From NCBI GenBank assembly GCA_037577475.1, contig CM075197.1:24914650-24978649 (forward strand): a stretch of DNA of 64,000 nucleotides. The letters run 5' to 3'. Numbering within the stretch: the first letter of the stretch is position 1; every line of letters begins with the position of its first letter. A program made the translations under genes and the position numbers. Shown piece by piece: positions 13,887 through 25,700 of this stretch. The notes beneath the pieces were generated by a model. That model had not been told where the DNA came from, did not search any database, and saw only the letters and a program-made list of their open reading frames with translations. Source of the DNA: Chaunax sp. Z400 (taxonomy: Eukaryota; Chordata; Actinopteri; Lophiiformes; Chaunacidae).

Positions 13887-16514
13887 CTGAATTTTGGAGC
13901 GGATCCAGTTAAATGGGGGAATCCATTAATTTTTTCCACTTTCTTTAGCATTGCAAGAATCCTGCAAGAATAATTTGATAGCACGCATGTCTTTTTGGAA
14001 TTCGTATAGGGTTTAATTTATATTCTCTACTCAGTGTCTTAGTGATCTTTCCACTATAAGCAAGACCTTTGCCAAGACCTATTTTTTTTACATAAGATAT
14101 TGATGAGTACAGCTTTAACAAAAGATTTCACTTTATATTGGAGCATCTTATATGCATAGCAACAATCAAATAACGGCTGGGAATCTGTATTGGTTCACTG
14201 ATATTGATCGAGTGCTACCCAATCACAGGTTATCACAATTTTATTGCCTCCTTCGTTGACAGAGGGGACAAACTTCCTAATGGAAACAGCGATAGTCAAT
14301 ATTCCCGATTTTCTTTTCACTGGTGCAATTACTTGTTGAATGAGAATTGATGATTGCCTTTTAACGTTGTACATTTTGTCAGGCGAAGCAGCGTTTCCTG
14401 TGTTATTGTACATTTCTGGACGGGTTTGAGAACTCATTACCGTCTCCCATGTGACAGCTTTTCCCTGAGGCGGCGGATCAGGAGGGAAGTAAGAAAGAGG
14501 GAGCGACAGAGGCAGGGTCAGCGTGGAGGATGTGCAAAACAACAGAACCCCACTGTCAAGGCTGTGTTAGTGTCTTTGTCATCCAGTGGCTGAGGAGGAG
14601 CCTGTGTTCGGCTAAGGTCTAATGGGATGTTGACCCTGCCTTGGTCCTGTCTGTCAAACATTAGTCTTGACAAATGATGTGAAAGAGGGGTGAGCATTGT
14701 CCCCCTGAAAGCTATTCTTCTCTCTATAAGAGAGGTTTCGACTGTATTCTCTTTTTCTTTTTCTTTTTTTTTACTTTTGGACCCAGTTACTGCTTAGAAA
14801 AGAAAGAAAAGGGCTGTCAGTGGGTAGAATTCTACATGCACGTAATAGAATAGCAAATGACTGATAGGTAATTACACTTAATGCTACAGTCTTCGACCAA
14901 TTAGCTTGTCGGGGGTTAAATGGAACGTTTCAATCTGGGTTTGGCCAGCTACATAAATGATGTTCATCTGAGGAATCATTGCATTTCCTTTAGGGTAAGT
15001 CAAGGTCATGTGGTCCATGCCTACAAACTGTATGCTAACGAAGCTGTGCAGTAAAGTTGTGGTTAGATCCCTTCAGCAGACCTGAGAATTGTGCGTTGTA
15101 GCAACACAACATGAGACCTCTGTGGCGTCTCACTTTTCTGCACCGAGAAGTCTGCAAAACCCTACGACTTCCCGTACCTGCAAACAAGGAGTGATGGTGC
15201 CATGAATAATTACCCGCTGCCCTCTTCACTACGCGCTGACACTCAGAGCGTGTCATTTATTTTGTGCAGATTCATATCTGACGGGAGCACCTCTGTTTTG
15301 CATAGGTGAATGAACCTGTAATGTGGTACCTCTTCTTCCAATTCACCTCTGTGGCACCCGATCAGTCATGTCTGTAAACCATCCGTGAGAAGGCCAGTGT
15401 CAATAAAGGATGAGGAGCATGAAAAGAAAAATCCATTAAATTCCAGTCCTGAAAAAAACAAACAGCTATCAGTCGTGTTCTTTTCCTTCCATTTCGTTAA
15501 TTTTTCAGTAATAGTGCTGAACATCAGGTCTGGCTTTGGACCTTTACAACTGAAGAGTGACTTCAGCTCAGAAATTTTACCCAGCCATGAATAATCAGAG
15601 ATGATTTAGTAGAGGAGAAGCAGAGATTAGTAATAGTCTACATTAGCCTTGATAGACCACAGTTCTAGTCGACTGTAGGGCCCCGAAATCTTCATTAGAA
15701 CATAGTGATAATAATCACAATCAGCACTTATGTCTCTCTACATTCATAGAAAACAAACTGCTGGGTTCAACAAGTGTGCATTTGTGTTACAATGATGTAG
15801 GACTGGAAATAAACCCCATATTTACAACACTACATCCACTGCATTTGTATTTAATTGGCTTGAGTAACGTTGGCCGACCTTCACATTTCTGTCCTGTTTG
15901 CTGCACTGCTGTATTGTTTATCAGGATATATAAAAGCCTGTAAGCCTCAGTGATGAATGTTGCTGATTGTTTTAATCATCCTGTGAGATGGAGAAAACCA
16001 CTGACTGCATCAGAAGGCTATTTGGTTCTAGTTGCGTTCGGATCTCGACATGCAGATGTAGGTGGGTGGAGTCTGAAGCGGTTGCTGTGATGTGCAGGAC
16101 AAGGCGTGCATGATAGATTACTTCTCAGCAGGTTTGCAAACTTGCCTGAAGTCAGTTAAACTGTGAGAAACTTGCAGAACTTGTTCCTTGGCAAAGGAAG
16201 CGCTCTGCTGCACAGCTTGAGATAACAGGATGAGTCTTCTTTCTTCAGAAATGGACTCCATAGGCTAACTTGTGATCACAGTGTGAGCCAGGTCTGGCCG
16301 GTATAAATGTCTTCTGATTGCAGTGCATGCTGCGCACATTAACGTATGCAACTTTTCCTCATATTTTTCTTTGACTTAATTATATTCTGATGCAGATTGC
16401 ATGAGAACACTGGGTGTAAAAGATCAGTGAACATCAGCATTGGGCATGCTACTTGGAAAGTGTAGCGAGCTAAGCTAACAGTTACTTTATGTGGCCATGT
16501 CAGGAAAGATGGGA

Positions 16515-16856
16515 CTTCTCTCTATCCTTCAACTTCTTCGTACTTCCATGCGTTCTTTGTGTCGACATCAACACAGCTGCAGGAGGGCAGTGAAGAGTCA
16601 AAAGTTTCGACGACAACAAACATGGTGACAGTCGGGAGGAGGTTGTGATAATGTACCTAGTGAATACAAAGCAGCAAAAGCGGAGGTAACGATGTACTCG
16701 GTGGTGGTCTTTGAGGCCATCAGGTCCATCGAGACTTGAGGATGGAGAGTTTTTTCACTTTGCCCCTCAACCATTTCAAGTGGTGTCGCTCCGTTTCGTC
16801 CGACTTGTCCATATCCGTATCCGTATCCGTCTTTAACGTAGAGCATAAATGGGCCT
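16515..16856. mobile_element. MITE copy B (same family as 38284), 5' terminus lost
   Basis: Ends AGCATAAATGGGCCT, followed by TAA. The interior shares GTCGACATCAACACAGCTGC, AGGAGGGCAG and the stretch before TCTTTAACGT with the copy at 38284. It also shares a further about 130 bp with the copy at 51316. It includes a (CCGTAT)3 run near 16813. Confidence 0.65.
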
Positions 16857-17157
16857 TAACACGCCGCTAATGCCCAACGCTGGTAAACATCAGATGAAAC
16901 TTCAGGACCATTGAGAAAAAAAAATCTGATATTTGCTCTAACAGTTAACTAAATATATCATAGATTGGGATCTGTAAGTCATATTAAAGTTTACATAGTA
17001 ACTTCACTGATAGCCATGCTTTGGGAATCACTACTCTTGGTTCGCCTCCTCTCAATCAGTCACTGCAGCCTCGACATCGATGGTTGTTATGGTGATTACT
17101 ATTCATGAGTGGAGACCTCTCAACTACAGTCTCAGTTGCGTGTTGCATGCTTGTGTT

Positions 17158-17200
17158 AAACCCACACACTCACCCACACACTCACCCACACACACAGCCA
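17158..17200. repeat. 12-bp tandem repeat (CCCACACACTCA)
   Basis: About three copies of CCCACACACTCA ending in a short CACACA run. Confidence 0.85.
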
Positions 17201-17593
17201 CATGCTTCTTAAATGAGCTGCACTCTGTAATTTTAGGTCAAGCTATTATTGATAAATGTCTCAAAGCCATTTGGTGGCTCCTGCTGAAGTGGAGGTGCAG
17301 AGAGACATTAGTGGAAGAGTGAGGAATGTGTTGTTTCTGTAATCCTTATTGAATCCGGGGCTAATGATGGCATCCATGATGTTCTCTGCTTTTAAGAGAT
17401 TACAGGGAAAACTGCATCAGATTTTTTTTTGGGTTTTGTGGTCTGGCTTTAGACACAGGAGCTTTGGATGATACAAAAACTGGAGGTTTCTCCACAAAGA
17501 GAGGAAAAATTATCAGAGAATGAAGGGCAGCCTGGATTTATTGCCTGTTCTTCACAGAGACACGCTTCAAAGTAGCACCTGTAGTCTTCGGTG

Positions 17594-17594
<1 letters not shown>

Positions 17595-17652
<58 letters not shown>
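17595..17652. repeat. (TG)n microsatellite
   Basis: 29 uninterrupted TG units. Confidence 0.97.
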
Positions 17653-17654
<2 letters not shown>

Positions 17655-18179
17655 CTCATTTAAGATATTGATCATGTAATAAAAGAAAAAAAATACAACC
17701 ATCATGGCCAATGTGATCACGCATAAATGACTTTAAACCTTTGAGCTCAATTGATGCAGTTTGTGTCAGAAGTCGCAGCCCCTTTTTTACAGAGTGATGC
17801 AGGGAAGCGAGCACAGATGTCAAACATACTATGGCAGCCAGTGCAACTTGCTCTTTACTGTGATATAAGAGATATACAGTATATAAGAGACAGAAGTATC
17901 ACAGTCAGCTATGGTTGAAGGACCATAAATCTGCTCAGAAATGTTGAAAAGCTGCAACTTTTAACCTTAGATCTTTCCTCACAATCATCAGTTTAAGCCA
18001 TTTTCTTCAGTACCAACATCTCATCCATCTCACTGATATCTATGCATTCATCAATACAGTACATGGCGACATTATACCCAAAGCATGATGGGAGCTCAAA
18101 ACTAAAATCATTAATTGAAGGGAAACAAAATGGACAAGAAAATCCAAGAATTTTTTTTTTTTTACATCTATAAATTGTA

Positions 18180-18800
18180 ATTGTGTAATAATGACACCCT
18201 TCTATCATTCATATGCTGATACTTGTAATATATTTAGAACATGTAAACAACTAGTGAGGAAAAAATGGAAACTATTTAGAATTTCTGACCTACTTTTCCC
18301 TGAAAGAAAAACAATCCTAGAATATGTACAGTCCCATTCACATGCATAATGATAGCATTTCAGAGTATTTATTATTCTAATAATAAATAATATGCTTGGA
18401 GGCTGTGTATCAATCCCAGAGCGCAAATTCATTATCTTTTGTAGCCGATTATTTAATTGTGGCAATATAGGTTCTTCCCCAGTTTTAGCATTTTTATTTA
18501 ACCGAGGGTGGAAGGAGCTTTTGTCTCATGCAGCCATCATCTGCAGCATCCGGCGGAAGTCATTTAATTCTTGGAAAAAACATCACAGCTGCTCTCTCAG
18601 CAAACTAATAAATACTTATTCAGAATTTTACGAGTAGCAGCTCTTAAACAAATAACCAGAAACTGGCTGAAACCAGCAACACCTCGGTTAAACAAATGGA
18701 AAGAAAGAATCAATGACATAAACAACATGGAGTTAATAAATCATAGGATTAGGAACATATCTAAACTGTTTGAGGTGAGATGGGGGTAAAAAATAGAGAA
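18180..18800 (+). mobile_element. L1-like LINE C-terminal remnant
   Basis: The frame at 18571-18789 encodes AALKQITRNWLKPATPRLNK followed by ..INDINNMELI, like the end of ORF2 in L1-type elements (ITRKWLxPxxPT...MEKL). The upstream 400 bp read similarly only with several stops and frameshifts. A stable 20-bp hairpin follows at 18839. Confidence 0.5.
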
Positions 18801-18838
18801 AGCTATACAAAATACAAAAACAAAACAAAATATACAAT

Positions 18839-18882
18839 ATAATATATATTCTATTTTTATACAAAAATAGAATATATATTAT
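18839..18882. repeat. Perfect 20-bp hairpin, 4-base loop
   Basis: ATAATATATATTCTATTTTT, loop ATAC, then the exact complement. It lies just 3' of the L1-like remnant. Confidence 0.9.
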
Positions 18883-19370
18883 AGAAGATTGAGACTTTCC
18901 CTGAGCCAAACTTCGAATGATATTAATGTGTATACCAGTATGTCTATGTGTGTGTGTGTACATGTTTGTATATTTCTTTATTTTAGTTCTGTATGTAAGA
19001 ATATTGTATGGACACTGTTGTTGTTTACTCTCTCCTTTTTCCTCCTTTTATTTATTTATTTATTTTCTTTTGGTGTTTTGAGTTTCCCTCGAGTATAAGA
19101 ATCACGAGGAATTTATTTATCTATTTATTTATTTTGTCTAATGGAGTGCGATTTCATTGCAAGATCAAAGTGTGATGGTGTGAGAAAAATCGTTTCATCA
19201 TACAAATGCATGTTATTTCCCAAATTGATGCTTCTGGCTAAAAAACAAACATCAAAATTGCTTTACAACCGTATCCGCTGCAGTGTTACCTTTACATAAA
19301 GTGTGTGTCTGTGCACCATGGGTTTACGAGTCATGGCTCATCAGTCCTCTCTCTCTCTGTCTCCTCTCAG

Positions 19371-19521
19371 GTGTTCACCAGGTATGGGAAGTGCTACATG
19401 TTCAACGCTGCAGAGGAGGGGAAGACGCTCCGCACCACCATGAAGGGAGGGACGGGAAACGGCCTGGAGATCATGCTGGACATCCAACAGGACGAGTACC
19501 TTCCAGTGTGGGGGGACACAG
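19371..19521 (+). CDS. asic2: asic2 exon 2
   Basis: 151 nt, phase 0 at the start and one base carried over at the end. It encodes 50 residues from VFTRYGKCYMFN to DEYLPVWGDT, part of the ASIC extracellular domain. The acceptor is a pyrimidine-rich tract ending ctctcag. The donor is gtaggc after ACACAG. The short reading frame continuing into the intron is not conserved in the family and is read as intron. Confidence 0.96.
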
Positions 19522-22500
19522 GTAGGCATGCCTGCTCCCTCACCTGTCCTGAGGCCTGTGTTACTCTGGAGCAGGTTATGTTAAGAAATAACGGAGAAAA
19601 ACGTATTAAAGCATCGCCTATTGACCAATCAGATATCTTGAAAGTATCATTACCATTTATAGAGGGTTGTATGGATCCTGGGAGGTGCTCTCCTGTGTAT
19701 CGAGCCTCTCTTTTCATTTGGCTGCAAACAATGCCAAAGCCATTTCATTTGCTTTTCTACTCAGACATCATTACAAAGCAGAGAGAGGCTGGTTGAAGCA
19801 CTAAAGCCTCGTACTTGTTGTACTTCTGAGATATAAAGTATTGCTTTGAGGTAAGTTTTTCGATTTTGTATTTGTTTTTTGCTCGTTTGACACCTCCGGG
19901 GTTGTAAATGAAAGAATAACACACACCGTAAGAATACATGTATGCAACACAACAATTCATTAGAATACACAAATGCAACTATGGCCGGATCTACTAGCAC
20001 CATGATGATGGGACAGTGATATATGTAATTGTTTTTTTGCCAGCTGTCCTTCCTGCATTTGGATTATTTACTCTACTTCCACATATTTTTGTCCAATATT
20101 ATAGTTTGTTCTTTGTTTGTAAAATAAGATGCTCTCATATGCAGCAAACCCTTCCTCTTTTATGAGAGTGCACTCATGACTACATGAAGAAGACATGGGT
20201 TGACTTATCCACCTTTGTGTGACCGGTCAGGAGGGTGGTTGTTGGGTTTAGTAAAGACTGATAAAGATATCCTGGATATAGAACTAACAGAACTGAACCT
20301 TCACCTCTTCACATGTCAAGAAGGAGCTACTCCAAAAAAAAAAGTTGTTTTAAACGTGTCCAAACTGAATAAACTGCTCTTAAATCAGAGCCTCAACGTG
20401 AATTTGAGACTGTGATAAAAATCAAATCAACTATTTAAACTTTTTTTTTTCCCCAATTGTGTACTGCATTGAGCCTTTGGGCCACAAGCATTATTTTTTT
20501 CACTCACTTTATTTAATTAAACCATAATTAACACAGAAGTGATTCAGTGTCCTCCTTCAAGGCCAGTTTCACATCCAAAAAAACTCTATTATTACATTAT
20601 AAATCAAATAACGCTCCAGAAAAAGACTGTAAGACGTGTGAGATGATCTTTATTGGAGGTTTTTTTCATAGAGTAGCCCTCAAACAGCTCTCCTCCTGAA
20701 TATATGAGTACGTCTGGTGAATTATATTATTGTTGCTATGGTTTTATTATAGTAATGAAAGGTCTGCCCAAATAGTCACTAACAGGCTGCTTTTTAACTC
20801 TTCTTGTTAATGTGGATCTAATTCTGCCGTTGTTTTCATTCTGAGTAAGAATCCGTTAAGCATGTAGTCATGTCATAATGTATATTCAAAACCCTGTCCA
20901 AGCTGAGCACTGGAGCCTCTTGGATCATTTTGTTTTATATAGAAAAGCAGCTTTATATTATCCTCTATACGGGGGTCTTAGTGGTGCAGATTTTTGGGGG
21001 AGGATTGCTGCCTGAGTGGTTCCACTGTTAAATCATTGAACCATTAGCCCCAATGAAAGCGTAACGGGGTTTCAGTCTGTGTGAACGTAAGGTGGAAGGT
21101 TCAGGACGGGGTTGTGATGTTTTCATGATGTATTACATCTGCGGACTTTATTTACTCTGGGCTCAAGACAAAGACTATCTGTCACGAAAAGCTGATCTTC
21201 TCAGTCCTCCTCATGTTCTGCTCTGGCCAGCCAGACCCTCAGCCCCATGTCCTGAACTCCTTTTTTGGCTATTTTTTCTGTTTGTAGTCCTGGCAGCGCT
21301 CTGACAGCATTTGGAGCTTAGCCTCACAGCAGGCTCCGGTTTCCAGTGCCCTTGTTTATCCCTGCATGGTTTAATTAGCCCCGATGAGCTGAGTCAGCCT
21401 CAGCAGGGAGTCCTCTGCCTCCTCAACCGAGACAGATCCCGTTCGTGATATGATGGACAGACGCTGCACAGGGACTCTTCCCTCATATCCGCCCACCAAT
21501 TACCTTTTTGCTCCGACAACGTCTCCCCCACCGTGTCCTCTCTTGTTGTCCATTATCCAGAGGCCAGCATTCGGTCTCTGGGGGTTTTATTAGCACACCG
21601 CTCAACTCAGGGAGCTGGAGGGCAGCCATGATCCTCCTCCTCACCTGATTGATGAACCTTAAAAAAAAAAAAAAAAAGCAGCATGTTTCATGGTGTGAAA
21701 AATGAGCAAGACAAACAAAGGTTTAAGTGGTGGGAGAGAACGGATGGCCTGTTGCCTGGATACTTCTTCACGGTGCTGCTGACCAAACTGCACATTCATG
21801 GAAATAATGGATGGATTCTTTCCTATAAGCTAAGGCGAAGTGGCCCAAAAAAAACACTTTTAATTAGGAGAAACCTCTGGAGGAGCCACAGAGGAGGGAT
21901 CCCTTCCTCCAGGATGGGCAGATATGAGCAAGCCAACAAGATAACATCCAAAAATTGTGATGGCAACATTTCTGGAAATTATAAAATGACAAAAATACAA
22001 GATGTATAAAAAAATACTGATTCATCCATCTTTATGAAAACATGTTGCCCTCTGTGAGCTCTAATCCCATAGAAAAGATTCTTATTTATTTCATTGCTAA
22101 CTTCAGAAATGCCAACAGGTTTTGTTATGTAAGAATTATTTTTGCATCTTTGCTGACAGAACTAAAAATCCTATTTTTTCTATATTATATTATATATTTG
22201 AAGGGGTTTGAATAGAATAGTTCGGCGTCGAACAGGCCACTCGGATCGGATTCGTCAAGCAAAACTTCCACCACGGGTTTCCCTTTAGCAGCAGAGCTGC
22301 AAAATATCTGCAGTATGATGGAGACGAGCCCCTCAAAAACATCACAGAATGTCAAATCCCATTTCCTCTTATATGCACACTAGCATCTTTTTTTTTCAGA
22401 CACCTCAGAGTTCTAGATTGAATTTTGTTGGACAGGTTCAAAAACTAAACTTGAACTCATTTAATTGTTCCCAAGCGACCGGTTGCCCTGTGCTCACCTG

Positions 22501-22665
22501 CTACTGTATGAACAGAATCATTGATTGAGTGATGCAGGATGTGAGCGACATGTTTTTTTATTACCTCCCGTTTCCTCACTTTGCTTTGTATTTTGTCACC
22601 AGTCTGAGTTATGCCTCCTTTTGTTCTTCTGTTTTCCGTTCCATCCATCATCCCAGATCTTAGCT

Positions 22666-22706
<41 letters not shown>

Positions 22707-25700
22707 TGTGCATGTGTGTGTGTGTGTGGGGCAATCAGGCAGGTAAAGCCCTGCAAATATTTCAGTGCCGGGCTAAAATCTTAGTGATGATAAAAAGCAG
22801 AAGGATTGATCCTTGTGTGTTCCAGTTGTTCATCGTCCCGTTGTGGTGTTTAGTCAGTGTGATATTCTCCCATGTGTGCATTTGTTCATGGTAACCTATT
22901 ACTTCTTCTTCTTGGAAGCTGATTTCAGTGCAGCAGACAGTCTCTTCCATTTTTGGCGACACATGGCATTAGAAATAGCATTAGAAGCATTAGAAATAAG
23001 ATTTTGTGCAAACAGTACATTGCAACATCTGAGGTTGGCACGATGTGACAGTTTCTCTGTTGCAGCCTCAGTTTTTGAGTTGGCAGAAATTGGTATTGAG
23101 AAAATGAGTACAGAAGCTCAGAAAATAGGAAACAAAAAGGAAGGGGGAAAAAAAGGTTTTCATTTCCATGACAACTGGGATACTTGGTGATGGAGATTTG
23201 CAGCCTGGAGAGGCTGGGGAGGCAAAATGTTAACATTAGATGATAGTTCATTTATAGTCAATATATTTATTTAATTTTTAATATTAACTTTTAGTAATTT
23301 TTCAGCATTATACATACTACAGATGTATAATTGTACTATTCATTCATTTAATTTAAAAAAAAGATTATATATTTTTTAAAGAAGTTCCACACTGAATCTT
23401 TTATAGTGCATTCTTCTTCTTTTGTTAATAGTGGTAGCAAACAGCCTGTAGGTGTGTTACTGCCACCTTCTGGCGGTAGTATAGCATTACTACCAGGCAC
23501 AGGTAAAAAAAAAAATAAGGGAAAAACATTTTTTGTGACCAAACGATAATCATGTATACTGTTTGATTCGGGAAAGGATCATGGGAAACCTACTGCAGAA
23601 ATTCATTTTCAAAGGATGAAGCCTAATCTGGAATAGATCTGTTGACGGTCTGAAAGTTTGAAATAGACCCGAGGATTATTAGACCCAGACAGATGGACAG
23701 CACAAACACTGGCAGCAGCACGATACAACATGTAATAATGAGCAGCCATAGATGGGATCTGAGTACACATCTGAAAGGGTCGGTACTCTCCAGCTGAAGG
23801 GCTCGTTGGATGATCAAACAGCGTCTGAAGCCCCCATAAGCTTTCTGTCATTCAGTCTAACTCCTCAAAGCAAACAATGCAACCATAACTTCATTCACTT
23901 GTTTGTCCAGGTGTGCAGTGGTTTAAACTTCTCTCTCAAGCTCTATATATTAAGTCTGTGCTAGGCTATTTTTCTCATCTCTATTGTACAGCGTTGCCAT
24001 TAAAGGAACAACATGTAAAGTATGGCCAGAATTCTTAGGTAGCTCCAAAAATAAAGGGGCTAACGTATCATTAGAGTAACCGCCAACTGCTGCTCACTGT
24101 AATGTTTGCTGTAGTTATCTTTTCCTGTATAGTTATAGCCACCATTAGCTCAGTTAACCGTGGAGCTAGTGGTCCCATAGCTGACTGGACTGTGCCAAGA
24201 CTGCAACCTCAGATCACAGGGGAGTCGTCGCGGGGCTCAGCACAACTGGCTTCAGTCGTTTCCCTGTCAAAATGGCTGCACACCAAATTAGGAGCAGACA
24301 CAGCCTCAGACACTAATCAGCTGGATGACAGTAGATACAGTATTGAGGTCCTGTGTGGAAAGCAGGTCTATGAGGGAAAGGCCGGTTTAATCCTACACCT
24401 CATTTCCGGCTTGGAACCACTCTTTTTTCGGCAAATGTGAGGACCAGGTACTTTGTTGGTATCGTCTTTTGGTACAGGTTCCAAACGAGCCAAACGGAGG
24501 CTAAAGGGTCAAATGAAAAAACCTCAGACCTCTGATTGGTCAAAGAAAATCCTGTAATGCAGGATTTCCCAGGAGACTTGCATCATGCAGCTTTCGACCT
24601 TTTCCGAAACGTTTGTCTCCCTGCTGTGACAACCAGCCACATACTGCAACTCATGAAGACCATCCTTTCGATTTCTTCCATTGTTTCTGTGTCACGTTGC
24701 AGATCAGTCACGGTAGCACTGCTGTCATGAATCTCGTCTATGTTAAGAGGGTACTGTCAGCCAGGGAAAATGAAATCGAAAAAAATCTACCAGGCCCGAA
24801 ATGAGCTGAGCCATACGATGCAGAGGAAACAAGGCTATAAAGTGTTTGAACCTAATTTTTAAAAGTTTATCTTTGCTTGGACTGCTTGACCTGCTTCAGA
24901 CTGCTTTAACAAAGTAGCAGCAAATTGGAAGGTTTATGCTAATTCGTGATGAATTTAGCCTGAAAACTTTCGATTATGTCAAAACAAGGGCAAAATAACA
25001 CTACATGGACATAAATATGTGGACACATTTGAAAAGCAGACCCTGCGGACAAGTTGGAAAGCCTGAAAGTAGAAGAGTTGGGACTGTTTTAGCAGCAGGT
25101 TAATTGTTTTTAATTGTTTTTTTAGGTCATATTGTGGTGCTGCAGTTTCCTTTCCTTGCGTTACTACGATACTTATAGACACAGAAATGTAATAGCTTAT
25201 TAATGGTACAGCAAACACATTAAAAAGGGCCCATCAAAGAGCCGGAGAGTGTAGAATAAGACACGAAGGACGTAACACTCTTCAGTCGCCTATACAGTAC
25301 AAGACCTTCATTACACAGGACATGATATTATACTGCCTGCAAAATTATATAACTCACAAAACACGTCATTGTTTTTTTTTTTTTTTTACACATTCATGCC
25401 CTCAGACTCATGGTTCTGTCACTCTTTGACACACACTCACATCACACACGCCCTTCAGACACACACAGCCAATAAAGCTTGTTTGATTCCTTCATCTCTA
25501 CCTTTGTGTGACTGCATCCAAGCTGTCACCGGATCAGTCACCGGAGATGCTTGATTGATGAGTGTATGATGGTGGGGCAGTGCCGATCTGTGTTGTCTGA
25601 GGTTTTGTGAAGCCACACCGGCAGAAATGCGTCAGTGTTTTGGCTGCAGAGCAGCTCGAGGTGACCGACTGGCTCAGGGAAAGTCTTGATTGAATGTCCA

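Larger units (their letters stand above)
1..19370 (+). other. asic2: asic2 intron 1 (3' part), no coding exon seen
   Basis: The first exon in the window opens at phase 0 mid-protein, so everything before it is intron 1, whose 5' end lies outside. ASIC2 is known for a very large first intron in mammals. I looked for an alternative first exon (a TM1-like segment followed by a donor in phase) and saw none. The stretch holds microsatellites, SINE and MITE fragments, an L1-like tail and a decayed hAT-like reading frame, listed separately. The rest is AT-rich DNA in which I see nothing specific. Confidence 0.85.

Noticed and set aside
1..19370. Alternative first exon (2b-type) of asic2 inside the window
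   Set aside because: No frame with a TM1-like hydrophobic stretch and the family's extracellular motifs was found upstream of exon 2.
19305..19796. 163-codon frame extending asic2 exon 2 into both introns
   Set aside because: Only the 19371-19521 part is conserved in ASICs, and both splice sites are strong.
23425..23500. GTTACTGCCACCTTCTGGCG, a repeat-like or CTCF-like word
   Set aside because: A similar word at 54541 (GCGCCATCTAGTGGTG) looks like a CTCF core, but isolated motif matches are not enough to call binding sites.
24102..24440. 112-codon open frame in intron 2 with a hydrophobic start
   Set aside because: Lies between stretches resembling dispersed repeats and has no known motif. 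A chance frame is the simplest explanation.
24998..25040. ATAAATATGTGGACAC-type words here and near 27680 and 54790, like ends of a fish DNA transposon
   Set aside because: The shared words are too short and isolated, with no paired termini, to call elements.
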